From: an uncultured Lachnospiraceae bacterium
GTDB lineage: Bacteria > Bacillota > Clostridia > Lachnospirales > Lachnospiraceae
Direction of reading: 5' to 3'
Length of the DNA stretch: 64,000 nt
NCBI GenBank assembly: GCA_947089905.1
Contig: CAMUMG010000008.1
Location: 62,001 to 126,000, forward strand
Made by a program: the position numbers and the translations under genes. This document shows positions 35,842 to 45,198 of this stretch, piece after piece; positions within the stretch are counted from its first letter, which is position 1, and each line of letters starts with the position of its first letter. Below the pieces are notes generated by a model. It was not told the DNA's origin, did no database searches, and saw only the letters and a list, made by a program, of their open reading frames with translations.

Positions 35842-36738
35842 ATGATTAACTTTAACATACCACCGTATACAGGAAAAGAAACTGAATATATAAAAAAAGC
35901 GATTGAGAATCATAAAATTTGTGGAGATGGAATATTTACAAAAAAATGCAGTGAATGGCTAGAAGAAAATTTCCATATAACAAAAGCATTACTAACAACA
36001 TCTTGTACACACGCTACAGAAATGGCGGCAATTCTTTTAAATATCAAAGAAGGAGATGAAGTAATTATGCCTTCTTATACCTTTGTTTCTACAGCAGATG
36101 CGTTTGTGACAAGAGGGGCAAAGGTTGTATTTGTAGATATTCGCCCAGATACCATGAATTTGGATGAAACTTTAATTGAAGAGGCAATTACAGAAAAGAC
36201 AAAAGTAATTGTCCCTGTCCATTATGCAGGAGTTTCCTGTGAAATGGATACCATTATGCAGATTGCAAAAAAATATAATCTTGCGGTTGTAGAAGATGCG
36301 GCACAGGCGATGATGTCTACTTATAAGGGGAAAGCGTTAGGAACAATAGGTGATTTTGGCTGTATTAGCTTTCATGAAACGAAAAATTATTCTATGGGAG
36401 AGGGAGGAGCTATTTTTATTAGAGATGCAAATGATATTGAAAGGGCAGAAATTATCCGTGAAAAGGGGACAAATCGCAGTAAATTTTTCAGGGGACAGAT
36501 TGATAAATATACATGGGTAAATGTTGGTTCTTCTTATCTTCCAAGTGATATGAATGCAGCCTATCTTTATGCACAGTTAGAAATAGCAGAAGAAATTAAT
36601 CAAAATCGATTGAATTCTTGGAATTTATATTATAAATTATTAACTCCTTTAGAAAAAGAGGGAAAAATAGCACTTCCCATTGTCCCTAATGAATGTAAAC
36701 AGAATGGACAATGGAAAGTCAGATTTAGATTCTGTTAA
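35842..36738 (+). pseudogene. Truncated DegT/DnrJ/EryC1 aminotransferase (WecE-like)
   Basis: Residues 1-288 match sugar aminotransferases of the DegT family: NFNIPPYTGKETEYIKKAI, LTTSCTHATEMAA, MPSYTFVSTADAF, VEDAAQA and the PLP-lysine segment SFHETKNYSMGEGGA. Family members are about 370-380 residues, but after NECKQNG the sequence changes to a short unrelated tail and stops, losing the C-terminal domain. The next frame is the end of a different enzyme, so a deletion removed the 3' part of this gene and the 5' part of the next. Activity is unlikely, as the C-terminal domain completes the active site. Confidence 0.8.
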
Positions 36739-37096
36739 ACTAAGAACAGTTGATAAAATCTATGGAAAATACTTAGATTTTATTATTTTACCAGACAAAA
36801 CAATTATTTCTCCTCATGTTCCAAAACAAGAATTGACACATTTATCTGGAATTAAAAAGTTTCAGATTATACAAAAGGACTTTTCAAAGATTATCATAAA
36901 AATTGAAAAAGATATAGATTATCAAGAGCATATAGAAAAAGAAATTTTAAAACGCTTAGATAAAGTATTTCATCATCAAATTGTATGTAGTATTGAATAT
37001 GATCAACAGTTAAGTATTAAAACTACAAATAAATTTAAGTGTATTCAATCTGATGTAGCACAAAATTTTTTGTCAGATAATCCTATAAAATTTTAA
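36707..37096 (+). pseudogene. C-terminal fragment of a CapK/PaaK-like adenylating enzyme
   Basis: From about residue DNGKSDLDSV on, this frame resembles the last 120-130 residues of phenylacetate-CoA-ligase-like CapK proteins of capsule loci: KIYGKYLDFIILPD, SPHVPKQELTHLSGIKKFQI and IVCSIEYD. The adenylation core of about 300 residues is missing. It overlaps the end of the aminotransferase remnant in another frame, and the junction falls near 36706. In-frame starts exist at 36680, but the product would lack a catalytic domain. Confidence 0.7.
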
Positions 37097-37112
37097 AGGA
37101 GAAATATAATTC

Positions 37113-37472
37113 ATGATGTCAAAATTAAAGTTGATCATTCTTTTACATATCATATTCATCTTATATTCTCTTACAGGAGTTTCAAATAAGTTGGCAGCAA
37201 ATGAAAAATTTTTTAGTTTTAGATTTTTAATGTACTATGCAGTAACTATTTGCCTATTAGGTATTTATGCTATAACATGGCAACAAATTATAAAATACAT
37301 ACCTTTAACAACTGCATTTGCAAATAAAGCAATAACAGTAATATGGGGAATTGTATGGGGAATTGTATTTTTCCATGAAACAATTACAATTAGAAAATTA
37401 GTAGGAACACTATTTGTTATAACAGGAATTATTATTTATGCAAAAGCAGATGGGAAGGAAGAGAATGGATAG
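37113..37472 (+). CDS. Small multidrug-resistance-like membrane protein (ArnE/ArnF-like), subunit 1
   Basis: A 119-residue protein with four hydrophobic helices, the layout of SMR/EmrE and of the ArnE-ArnF pair that flips undecaprenyl-phosphate sugars. It shows TAFANKAITVIWGIVWG and ends in a conserved FHETITIRKLVGTLFVITG stretch. A second, related protein starts before it stops, so they probably form a heterodimer. Carriage of a lipid-linked sugar for the YfhO-like transferase is an attractive guess. AAAGGAG precedes the start; ATG 37113 and ATG 37116 are both possible. Confidence 0.78.
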   Translation: MMSKLKLIILLHIIFILYSLTGVSNKLAANEKFFSFRFLMYYAVTICLLGIYAITWQQIIKYIPLTTAFANKAITVIWGIVWGIVFFHETITIRKLVGTLFVITGIIIYAKADGKEENG

Positions 37473-37812
37473 TAAGGTTATTTTATATTCTGGTATATTA
37501 TTAATTGGGGTTTTTATTAGTGCAGTTTCACAAGTAATGTTAAAAAAGGCAGCACAAAAACAGTATCCGTCAAAACTAAAAGAATATCTAAATCCTACTG
37601 TAATATTTGCCTATGGTATATTTGTAGGAACTACGATTCTATCCGTGATCGCCTATAAAAAAATTCCCTTATCTATGGGAGCTGTACTAGAGACGAGTAG
37701 TTATATTTATGTTACTATTTTTGGTATAACAATATTTCATGAAAAACTTAATAAAAAGAAGATATTTGCACTTATCTTGATTATAACAGGAATCCTTATT
37801 TCTATACTATAA
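37465..37812 (+). CDS. Small multidrug-resistance-like membrane protein (ArnE/ArnF-like), subunit 2
   Basis: A 115-residue four-helix partner of the preceding protein, with VSQVMLKKAAQ in the first loop and MGAVLETSSYIYVTIFG and FHEKLNKKKIFALILIITG in the second half. The two genes overlap by 8 bases. I prefer ATG 37465, preceded by AAGGAAGAG, over the earlier in-frame ATG 37438 within the first gene. Overlap and similarity support an obligate dimer. Confidence 0.78.
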   Translation: MDSKVILYSGILLIGVFISAVSQVMLKKAAQKQYPSKLKEYLNPTVIFAYGIFVGTTILSVIAYKKIPLSMGAVLETSSYIYVTIFGITIFHEKLNKKKIFALILIITGILISIL

Positions 37813-37842
37813 CTTTTTAGAAAGGATTTATTTATTATAAAT

Positions 37843-38850
37843 ATGAAGATAGAAAAGGGAAGAATAGATTGGTTAGATAGTTTGAGAGGGCTGGCCGCTT
37901 TTTTAGTGGTAGTAGGGCATGTGGCAATTTTATTTAAAATATATTGGATAGAATCTATCATATATTTTTTTCATATGCCACTTTTTTTTATGATTTCAGG
38001 AATTACCTATCAAATTTTTATAAAATATAATACAGTAAATGATCTAAAAAAATTATTTTGGAATAAAATTTCGAATTTATGTATACCTGCTTTTGTTTTT
38101 ATTTCTTTAAGTATATTGATATTTAAAGATAAGAAAGATATCTTTTATTATTATAATTGTGCATGGTTTTTAATCCATTTAGCATTGATTATGACAATAG
38201 TGATTATCCTTGATTATTTAAAACTAAAACAAAAAAATATTGATAGATATGTGGTTATAAGTGCAAGCTTATTATGGTTTTTAATTGGAATAATACAGGT
38301 AATTCTAGTCAAAAGGGGATATATTGTTTACTCTAAATTTGCCTGTGAAATCTCAAAATTTTTTGGATATTTTGTTTGTTTCTATTTAGGAAAGAACATA
38401 AGCAATTTGTTACATAAAAAGGATTGGAAGAAAAAAATAGATATTAAACTTTTAGGAGTATGCTTTTTATTTTTGGTATTACTTATTTTATTTACAGTAG
38501 CAAAGATTAATACAAATGACAGCTTACCTAAAATAATGATTGGTATACCTGTAAGTACTTTAATAATTATTTTGTTTTATCGTTATAAAAAGAAATGTAA
38601 TAAGTTAGAAAGATTGTGTTCAAAATTTTCTATGGAGATATATTTGATTCATAATGTAATCATTCATGGAATGATTGTGCCACTGATAGATTTTGAAAAG
38701 ACATCTAAAATAAATATGATACTATTAATTATATTTGATATTTCTATACCAATATTGATTGGATCAATGGAAAGGAAAGTTAAATTATTCAAAATGATTT
38801 TTCGACCAACCAATTTTTATATAGATATAAAAAATAAGTCAAGTTTATAA
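37843..38850 (+). CDS. Acyltransferase family 3 membrane protein
   Basis: A 335-residue protein with about ten membrane helices and the hallmark N-terminus [20 protein letters not shown], including the conserved RG and histidine of acyltransferase-3 enzymes such as OafA and Wec[11 protein letters not shown] follows. It likely O-acetylates the polysaccharide or its lipid-linked precursor, using acetyl groups passed across the membrane. GAAAGGA lies about 16 bases before the ATG, so initiation may be weak. It precedes the rml genes by 11 bases. Confidence 0.87.
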   Translation: MKIEKGRIDWLDSLRGLAAFLVVVGHVAILFKIYWIESIIYFFHMPLFFMISGITYQIFIKYNTVNDLKKLFWNKISNLCIPAFVFISLSILIFKDKKDIFYYYNCAWFLIHLALIMTIVIILDYLKLKQKNIDRYVVISASLLWFLIGIIQVILVKRGYIVYSKFACEISKFFGYFVCFYLGKNISNLLHKKDWKKKIDIKLLGVCFLFLVLLILFTVAKINTNDSLPKIMIGIPVSTLIIILFYRYKKKCNKLERLCSKFSMEIYLIHNVIIHGMIVPLIDFEKTSKINMILLIIFDISIPILIGSMERKVKLFKMIFRPTNFYIDIKNKSSL

Positions 38851-38861
38851 AGGAGACCAAT

Positions 38862-39749
38862 ATGAAGGGTATCATTTTAGCTGGTGGTTCTGGTACAAGG
38901 CTTTATCCGCTTACTATGGTAACATCGAAACAACTATTACCAGTTTATGACAAACCAATGATCTATTATCCATTATCTACATTAATGTTAGCAGGAATCA
39001 AAGAGATTTTAATTATTTCGACTCCACATGATTTACCAAATTTTGAGGATCTTTTAGGGGATGGAAGTCAATATGGAATATCTTTATCCTATGAAATACA
39101 ACCAAGTCCAGATGGATTAGCACAGGCATTTTTATTAGGAGAGAACTTTATTGGAAATGAGCCTTGTGCAATGGTATTAGGTGATAATATTTTTTACGGA
39201 AATGGTTTTCGTTCTATTTTAAAGAAAGCTGTTATGAGTGCAGAAAAAGGAACAGCTACAATTTTTGGATATTATGTCAATGATCCAAAACGTTTTGGAA
39301 TTGTAGAATTTGATACAGAGGGAAGGGTGATTTCTGTAGAAGAAAAACCAGAATATCCAAAGTCTAATTATTGTATTACAGGACTTTATTTTTATGATAA
39401 AAGGGTAGTAGAATATGCCAAAAAAGTAAAGCCTTCCACAAGAGGGGAGTTAGAAATTACAGATTTGAATAGAATTTATTTAGAAAATGAAACACTTCAG
39501 GTAGAGTTATTAGGACGTGGGTTTGCATGGTTAGATACAGGCACAATGGACAGTTTGGTAGAAGCATCAGATTTTGTTCAGACAATACAAAAACGTCAGG
39601 GAATTGAGATTTCTGCACCTGAAGAGATCGCATATATTAACCACTGGATTACAAAAGAAACTCTTTTAAAATCGGCTGTACGCTATGGAAAATCACCATA
39701 TGGAGAACATTTAAAAAGAGTTGCAGAAGGAAAAATTAATTATATTTAA
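38862..39749 (+). CDS. rfbA: Glucose-1-phosphate thymidylyltransferase
   Basis: Forms dTDP-glucose from dTTP and glucose 1-phosphate, the first step to dTDP-L-rhamnose. The nucleotide-binding loop [11 protein letters not shown] is at residues 8-18, [16 protein letters not shown] follows, and LGDNIFYG with the metal-binding aspartate lies near 108. Residue count (295) is standard. AAGGAG precedes the ATG. The four rml genes lie in the order A, B, C, D with gaps of 3 to 21 bases and read like one translational unit at the end of the locus. Confidence 0.97.
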   Translation: MKGIILAGGSGTRLYPLTMVTSKQLLPVYDKPMIYYPLSTLMLAGIKEILIISTPHDLPNFEDLLGDGSQYGISLSYEIQPSPDGLAQAFLLGENFIGNEPCAMVLGDNIFYGNGFRSILKKAVMSAEKGTATIFGYYVNDPKRFGIVEFDTEGRVISVEEKPEYPKSNYCITGLYFYDKRVVEYAKKVKPSTRGELEITDLNRIYLENETLQVELLGRGFAWLDTGTMDSLVEASDFVQTIQKRQGIEISAPEEIAYINHWITKETLLKSAVRYGKSPYGEHLKRVAEGKINYI

Positions 39750-39770
39750 AGGTAGAAAAGGAGAAAATCA

Positions 39771-40802
39771 ATGAAAATTTTAGTGACAGGCGGTGCAGGA
39801 TTTATTGGCGGAAATTTTCTTCATTATATGGTTCAAAACTATCCACAAGATCAAATGGTAAACCTAGATCTTCTTACCTATGCAGGTAACTTAGAAACGG
39901 TGAAATCATTGGAAGATAAACCAAATTATCGTTTTGTACATGGTGATATTGCAGATAGAGATTTTATTATGAAGCTATTTGAAAAAGAAAAGTTTGATAT
40001 TGTTGTTAATTTTGCTGCCGAATCGCATGTGGATCGTTCTGTAATCAATCCAGAAATTTTTATACAGACAAATGTACTTGGAACACAGGTATTATTGGAT
40101 GCTTCAAAAACGTATGGTATAAAACGATATCATCAAGTCTCTACGGACGAAGTATATGGGGATTTGCCATTAAACCGAACAGACTTATTTTTTACCGAAG
40201 AAACGCCAATTCATACCTCCAGTCCATATTCAGCAAGTAAAGCAGGAGCGGATCTTTTGGTATTGGCTTATTATAGAACCTTTAAACTCCCGGTGACAAT
40301 TTCACGCTGTTCAAATAACTATGGGCCATATCAATTTCCAGAGAAATTAATTCCCTTAATTATAATTCGGGCACTGGAAAATCAACAGCTTCCTGTATAT
40401 GGAAAAGGTGAGAATGTAAGAGATTGGCTGTATGTTACAGATCACTGTAGGGCAATCGATTTAATTATAAGAAAAGGAAAAGAGGGAGAAGTTTATAATA
40501 TTGGCGGACATAATGAGAAAACCAATCTCGAAGTAGTGAAGATGGTTCTTAAGATACTTGAAAAACCAGAAAGTTTGATTCGTTATGTTACAGATCGTCC
40601 CGGACATGATCTCCGTTATGCGATTGATCCAAATAAAATGGAAAAAGAATTGGGATGGAAGCCGGAATATACTTTTGATACAGGTATGGATAAGACAATT
40701 CAATGGTATTTAAGTAATAAAGAATGGTGGCAGAGAGTGATAAATGGAGAATATCGTAACTATATTAAAAATATGTATGAGAAGAGATTAATAGAAAGGT
40801 AA
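39771..40802 (+). CDS. rfbB: dTDP-glucose 4,6-dehydratase
   Basis: Second step of dTDP-L-rhamnose synthesis, an NAD-dependent short-chain dehydrogenase. GGAGFIGGNF binds the cofactor; AAESHVDRS, STDEVYGD with catalytic aspartate-glutamate near residue 124 and YSASKAG with tyrosine-lysine near 156 are all present, as is ISRCSNNYGPYQ (residues 180-191). It has 343 residues, a normal length. AAGGAG precedes the ATG, 21 bases after rfbA. Confidence 0.97.
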   Translation: MKILVTGGAGFIGGNFLHYMVQNYPQDQMVNLDLLTYAGNLETVKSLEDKPNYRFVHGDIADRDFIMKLFEKEKFDIVVNFAAESHVDRSVINPEIFIQTNVLGTQVLLDASKTYGIKRYHQVSTDEVYGDLPLNRTDLFFTEETPIHTSSPYSASKAGADLLVLAYYRTFKLPVTISRCSNNYGPYQFPEKLIPLIIIRALENQQLPVYGKGENVRDWLYVTDHCRAIDLIIRKGKEGEVYNIGGHNEKTNLEVVKMVLKILEKPESLIRYVTDRPGHDLRYAIDPNKMEKELGWKPEYTFDTGMDKTIQWYLSNKEWWQRVINGEYRNYIKNMYEKRLIER

Positions 40803-40805
40803 TCT

Positions 40806-41387
40806 ATGGGGAAGATTAAAGTAACACAAGATTGTAATGGAATTCAAGGTTTAAAAATAATAGAACCAGAAATATTTTGGGATGAACGGGGTTATTTTAT
40901 GGAAACCTATCAGGCAGAGGAATTTAAAAAGGCAGGAATTTTTAATACCTTTGTTCAGGATAATCAGTCAGCTTCAAAAAGGGGAGTATTGAGAGGACTT
41001 CATTTTCAGATTCGATATCCTCAGGATAAATTAGTACGAGTAATTAGGGGGGAAGTTTTGGATGTTGCAGTTGATTTAAGAGAAGATTCCAAAACGTTTG
41101 GTTCATGGTTTGGAGTAATATTATCGGAAGAAAATAGAAAACAATTCTTTATTCCAAAAGGATTTGCTCATGGATTTTTAGTTCTTTCAGAACAGGCAGA
41201 ATTTTGTTATAAAGTGACTGATTTTTATCGTCCAAACGATGAAGGTGGAATTTCATGGAATGACAGAGAACTTGGAATTGACTGGTTTGGAACAAAAAAG
41301 ATAACCAAAAAAGATATTATTCTTTCGGAAAAGGATAAAAGATGGGAAAGCTTTCAGGTATATAAAGAACAAAGAAAAAGGAGTTAA
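40806..41387 (+). CDS. rfbC: dTDP-4-dehydrorhamnose 3,5-epimerase
   Basis: Third step of the pathway, a cupin epimerase. WDERGYFMETYQ, QDNQSASKRGVLRGLHFQ with the catalytic histidine near residue 64, VIRGEVLDVAVDLR and FIPKGFAHGFLVLS are family hallmarks. It has 193 residues. It starts 3 bases after rfbB with GAAAGG as ribosome binding site inside the end of that gene. Confidence 0.96.
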   Translation: MGKIKVTQDCNGIQGLKIIEPEIFWDERGYFMETYQAEEFKKAGIFNTFVQDNQSASKRGVLRGLHFQIRYPQDKLVRVIRGEVLDVAVDLREDSKTFGSWFGVILSEENRKQFFIPKGFAHGFLVLSEQAEFCYKVTDFYRPNDEGGISWNDRELGIDWFGTKKITKKDIILSEKDKRWESFQVYKEQRKRS

Positions 41388-41392
41388 ATTTT

Positions 41393-42247
41393 ATGAAGGT
41401 ACTTGTTACAGGAGCAAAAGGACAATTAGGTTCGGATTTGCTGCTTTGTCTGCAAGAAAGAAAGATTCCATGTCTTGGTGTAGATAGAGATGAATTTGAT
41501 ATTACAGATACAAAAGCAACGAAAAATTTTCTGACAGAATATCACCCAGATGCAGTTATTCACTGTGCTGCTTATACAAAAGTCGATCAGGCAGAACAAG
41601 AGACAGAACTTTGTTATAAAGTTAATGTAGAAGGGACAAAAAATATTGCACAGATATGTAAAGTATTGGGATCGAAAGTGCTCTATCTTAGTACAGATTA
41701 TGTTTTTTCTGGAACAGGAGAAAATTTTTATAAGCCACTAGATATACCCTCCCCACTTAATATTTATGGAAAAACAAAATATGAAGGAGAACGTCACATT
41801 CTTGCTGAGTTAGAACAATATTTTATTGTACGGGTTTCTTGGATTTTTGGGAAAAATGGAAATAATTTTGTGAAGACAATGCTGCGTCTTGGAACAGAAC
41901 AAAAAGAAATAAATGTAGTACAAGATCAAATCGGTTCTCCAACATATACAAAAGATCTTGTACCTCTTCTGTGCGATATGATTATGACACAAAAATATGG
42001 AATTTATCATGCAACAAATGAAGGGGTATGTAGTTGGGCAGAATTTGCGAAAGAAATTTTTAGACAGGCAGGACTTTCTGCCAAAGTAAATCCAATTCTA
42101 ACTTCCAAATATCCAACAAAAGCAGTCAGACCTATGAACTCTCGTTTATCAAAAGAGTGTCTTACAAAAGAAGGATTTCAAAGACTGCCAGTATGGCAGG
42201 ATGCGTTAAAAAGATATTTAGAAGAAGATAGTATAAAAAGGATTTAA
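41393..42247 (+). CDS. rfbD: dTDP-4-dehydrorhamnose reductase
   Basis: Last step, NADPH-dependent reduction to dTDP-L-rhamnose. VTGAKGQLGSDLL binds the cofactor, LSTDYVFSG lies near residue 101 and YGKTKYEGE provides the catalytic tyrosine and lysine near 126. The 284-residue length is normal. AAAAGGAG precedes the ATG. A strong terminator follows, closing the polysaccharide locus. Confidence 0.96.
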   Translation: MKVLVTGAKGQLGSDLLLCLQERKIPCLGVDRDEFDITDTKATKNFLTEYHPDAVIHCAAYTKVDQAEQETELCYKVNVEGTKNIAQICKVLGSKVLYLSTDYVFSGTGENFYKPLDIPSPLNIYGKTKYEGERHILAELEQYFIVRVSWIFGKNGNNFVKTMLRLGTEQKEINVVQDQIGSPTYTKDLVPLLCDMIMTQKYGIYHATNEGVCSWAEFAKEIFRQAGLSAKVNPILTSKYPTKAVRPMNSRLSKECLTKEGFQRLPVWQDALKRYLEEDSIKRI

Positions 42248-42304
42248 TATAGAATAAAAAATAAGTCGGAAATTTAATGTTTCTGGCTTATTTTTTATTC
42301 TATA
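42248..42304 (+). terminator. Terminator of the polysaccharide locus
   Basis: An inverted repeat starts directly at the rfbD stop: AGAATAAAAAATAAG (42251-42265) pairs with CTTATTTTTTATTCT (42287-42301), extended by flanking bases and by GAAA/TTTC nearer the loop. The T-rich 3' arm serves as the tract; A-rich on the other side, it should work in both directions. Confidence 0.8.
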
Positions 42305-42327
42305 TATAAAATAAGTCTTTGGAAATC

Positions 42328-42357
42328 TTGATTTTTTTAATATATTTATGCTATGAT
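42328..42357 (+). promoter_or_regulatory. Promoter of the 168-residue hypothetical gene
   Basis: TTGATT (42328-42333), 18 bases, TATGAT (42352-42357) with TG at 42349-42350 (extended -10). Confidence 0.6.
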
Positions 42358-42398
42358 AAAGAAATAAGAATATAAATAATTGTAACATGGAGGATGGA

Positions 42399-42905
42399 AT
42401 GGGAGAGAAAGAAAAAACTGTGGATATATTGGATATCAGGTATTATTTGGAACATCAGTTAATGCCTAGATGGTTTTTAAAGGATACAGAAGTTTTTTTA
42501 GCAGCACTATTAAAACCAAATGCAAATTTTCTTTATACAACTATACAGAAAATTTGCGAAAAAGAGGGAGTAGAGCTGCCTTATAAGAAGGAACAATATC
42601 AACTAGAATTATTTTCTATTTCGGAAGAAATAGAAGCGATTTGTATTACACTTCCAGAGCCAGAAAAATCTACTCTATGTAAACGTGTTTATTTATTATT
42701 CGATCGCAAACAAAAGAAATATAAATTTTTTACCATAGAAAGAGGAGATATATTTGAGTCCCGATGTACACTTAATTTTATAGAAATGAATTTTTTATGT
42801 GGGTGGGATTTAGAAGAGGAGAATTTAGTACACTTAAATTATGCTGTTTGTCTAAATGGACAAGAGGAAGAAGTAAATAAAATAAAAGAATTATTTTCAA
42901 CATAA
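42399..42905 (+). CDS. Hypothetical cytoplasmic protein
   Basis: A 168-residue protein of mixed alpha/beta character without signal peptide or membrane segment. It begins MGEKEKTVDILDIRYYLEHQ and contains RVYLLFDRKQKKYKFFTIE, a hydrophobic beta hairpin. I do not recognise a domain. GGAGG (42389-42393) is 5 bases before ATG 42399, which I prefer over the in-frame ATG 42387 that overlaps the ribosome binding site. It has its own promoter and is followed after 35 bases by the SIMPL gene, with which it may be co-transcribed. Confidence 0.65.
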   Translation: MGEKEKTVDILDIRYYLEHQLMPRWFLKDTEVFLAALLKPNANFLYTTIQKICEKEGVELPYKKEQYQLELFSISEEIEAICITLPEPEKSTLCKRVYLLFDRKQKKYKFFTIERGDIFESRCTLNFIEMNFLCGWDLEEENLVHLNYAVCLNGQEEEVNKIKELFST

Positions 42906-42940
42906 ATTATGAAAAACAAAAGAAAGGATAATACAAAAAT

Positions 42941-43579
42941 ATGAGCCAACAAGTAATAAAAGTAACCGGAACAGGAAAAATGTCAGTAGCACCAGATCAA
43001 ATCTGCTTGACTTTTAGTTTGGAAGATACAGTGGGAAGCTATGAAAAAGCAGTCAAAATGTCAGTAAAGAAGACACAAGAGTTGAAAAACTGTTTAGTTT
43101 CTCTAAATTTTAAAGAAAGTGATTTAAAAACGCTCTCTTTTTATGTGAATACCAATTTTGATCAGGAAGATAGAAAAAAGATTGTAAGTTATAGTTTTGT
43201 ACATCGCATGAAGTTAGTTTTTGACAGAGATGAAGAACAGTTGAGCAAGATATTAGAAGCTGTGTCAAATAGTGAAACAAAGGCAACCTTTCAAATAGAA
43301 TACCTCTTAAAAAATCCAGAAGAGATAAAAAGTAAACTTATGGAACAAGCTGTAAAAGATTCTAAAAGAAAAGCAGAAGTGTTAGCATTGGCAGCGGAAG
43401 TTAAATTGGGAAATATTGTAGAAATAAATTACTCTTGGGATCAAATAGAATTATATTCCAGACCTATGAGTCACAGTTTAGCAGTGCCTGCTTTTCTTAG
43501 TAAGAAAAGCTTTAATATAGAACCAGAAGAAATTTCTATTAGCGATACCGTAACCGTAGTATGGGAGATAGAAAGATAA
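42941..43579 (+). CDS. SIMPL-domain (DUF541) protein
   Basis: A 212-residue SIMPL domain protein, with VTGTGKMSVAPDQICLTF at the start and ISDTVTVVWEI at the end, the two conserved beta strands of the family. It lacks the signal peptide of many SIMPL proteins, so it should be cytoplasmic. The family has been tied to stress or signalling but has no established biochemical activity. AAAGGA precedes the ATG. Confidence 0.85.
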   Translation: MSQQVIKVTGTGKMSVAPDQICLTFSLEDTVGSYEKAVKMSVKKTQELKNCLVSLNFKESDLKTLSFYVNTNFDQEDRKKIVSYSFVHRMKLVFDRDEEQLSKILEAVSNSETKATFQIEYLLKNPEEIKSKLMEQAVKDSKRKAEVLALAAEVKLGNIVEINYSWDQIELYSRPMSHSLAVPAFLSKKSFNIEPEEISISDTVTVVWEIER

Positions 43580-43656
43580 TATACTTTTTTATCATTCATA
43601 ATTTTCATAAGATTGCACAGACTGTTAGAAAATAAAAAAAGGAGCAGTCTATTCTT

Positions 43657-45126
43657 ATGAAATCTATTTGGAGCGAAACAGCACAGATACCTAAATATCC
43701 TTTTCTTTCTGGAAAATGTTTTACAAAAACAGCGATCATTGGAGGAGGAATAACAGGAATCTTAATTTCCTACTTTTTAAATGAGGCAGGAGAGGAAAAT
43801 GTTATCTTAGAGGCAAATGAAATTGCAAGCGGACAGACAAAAAATACAACAGCAAAAGTAACTTCTCAACATGGTTTGATTTATTCAAAACTACTAGTTC
43901 AAGTTGGTAAAGAAAAAACAAGTCAATATGCAAAAGCGAATCAAAATGCAGTTTTAGAATACGAAAAATTAATTCAGACAAAAGGACTTTCTTGTGATTG
44001 GAAGAGAATTCCTTCTTATTTATATTCATGCAGAGATGTTGCATTATTGAAGAAAGAAGAACAGGCAGCAAAAGAAGTTGGATTAAAGGTATCTTTTACA
44101 ACAAATACAAAACTGCCCTTTCCTGTTCGTTCTGCCTTAAAACAGGAAAATCAGGCACAGTTTCATCCCTTAAAGTTTCTTATAGGTCTTTTAAATGAAA
44201 TGACTATCTATGAACATACAAAAGTGGAGAAAATTGAAAACACAAAAAATGGACTTTATTTACTTTATACTTCAAAGGGAATCGTTACTGCAAAAAGAGT
44301 TATTTTTGCATCACATTATCCATTTATCAATGTACCAGGATATTATTTTATAAGGATGCACCAAGAACGGAGTTATTGTATAGCATTTCGTAATGCACAA
44401 ATATTAGATGGAATGTATTTTGGAATTGATCCAGATGGATTATCGTTTCGAAATACAGAAGAATATTTGATTTTAGGAGGAGGCAGTCATAGAACTGGTG
44501 AAAGTAGAAAGGGCAAACAGTATGAAAGACTTAAAAAGGCAGCAGCAGAATTTTATCCAAAAGCAAAAGAACAAACGGCTTGGTCAGCTCAAGATTGTAT
44601 GCCTTTAGACAATATTCCCTATATTGGAAGATTTTCAAAAACAAAACCAAATTGGTATGTAGCTACAGGATTTCAAAAATGGGGAATGACTAGTTCAATG
44701 GTAGCAGCACAATTAATTTGTGATTTAATTATAGGAAAAAAGAATGAGTATGAAACTCTTTTTTCTCCACAAAGAGTTCCAACTCTTTTTTCTGTTCCAC
44801 AGATTTTGGATGAGGGAAAGCATGCTTTCAAAGGACTAGCAAGGCGTTTATTTTTATTTCCAAAGCAACAGATAGAACAAATTCCTGTAGGACAGGGAAA
44901 GGTAATAGAGTATCGGGGGGAAAAGTTAGGAGTGTATAAAGAAAAAGATGGGACAATCCACGCGGTTTCTGTGAAGTGTCCACATTTGGGCTGTGAACTT
45001 AACTGGAATCCAGAAGAACTTAGTTGGGATTGTCCATGTCATGGTTCGAGATTTACATTTGATGGGCATTTAATCGATGGACCTGCACAAAGTAATCTAA
45101 AAAAGAAAAAATCTTTAAAAAAATAG
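43657..45126 (+). CDS. FAD-dependent oxidoreductase with C-terminal Rieske domain
   Basis: A 489-residue DAO-type flavoprotein. The dinucleotide-binding loop AIIGGGITGILISYFL (residues 26-41) starts it, and ATGFQKWGMTSSMVAAQL is the second FAD segment near 347. A Rieske [2Fe-2S] domain follows (415-480) with CPHLGC near 441 and CPCHGS near 459. Such fusions occur in Firmicutes and may pass electrons to an unknown acceptor. The C-terminal GPAQSNLKKKK replaces the usual GPA-x-x-L ending with a lysine-rich tail. AAAGGAG lies 13 bases before the ATG. Confidence 0.88.
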   Translation: MKSIWSETAQIPKYPFLSGKCFTKTAIIGGGITGILISYFLNEAGEENVILEANEIASGQTKNTTAKVTSQHGLIYSKLLVQVGKEKTSQYAKANQNAVLEYEKLIQTKGLSCDWKRIPSYLYSCRDVALLKKEEQAAKEVGLKVSFTTNTKLPFPVRSALKQENQAQFHPLKFLIGLLNEMTIYEHTKVEKIENTKNGLYLLYTSKGIVTAKRVIFASHYPFINVPGYYFIRMHQERSYCIAFRNAQILDGMYFGIDPDGLSFRNTEEYLILGGGSHRTGESRKGKQYERLKKAAAEFYPKAKEQTAWSAQDCMPLDNIPYIGRFSKTKPNWYVATGFQKWGMTSSMVAAQLICDLIIGKKNEYETLFSPQRVPTLFSVPQILDEGKHAFKGLARRLFLFPKQQIEQIPVGQGKVIEYRGEKLGVYKEKDGTIHAVSVKCPHLGCELNWNPEELSWDCPCHGSRFTFDGHLIDGPAQSNLKKKKSLKK

Positions 45127-45198
45127 TTTTCTTTCAGGATAGATTAGTCTATAATAGCAATATAGTAATTTAAATAAATGTAAAAAGGGGACACATTT

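Noticed and set aside
45127-45155. galT promoter with TATAAT at 45150-45155
   Set aside because: The -10 is perfect, but the -35 position reads TTTTCT, and no extended -10 is present; too weak to list.
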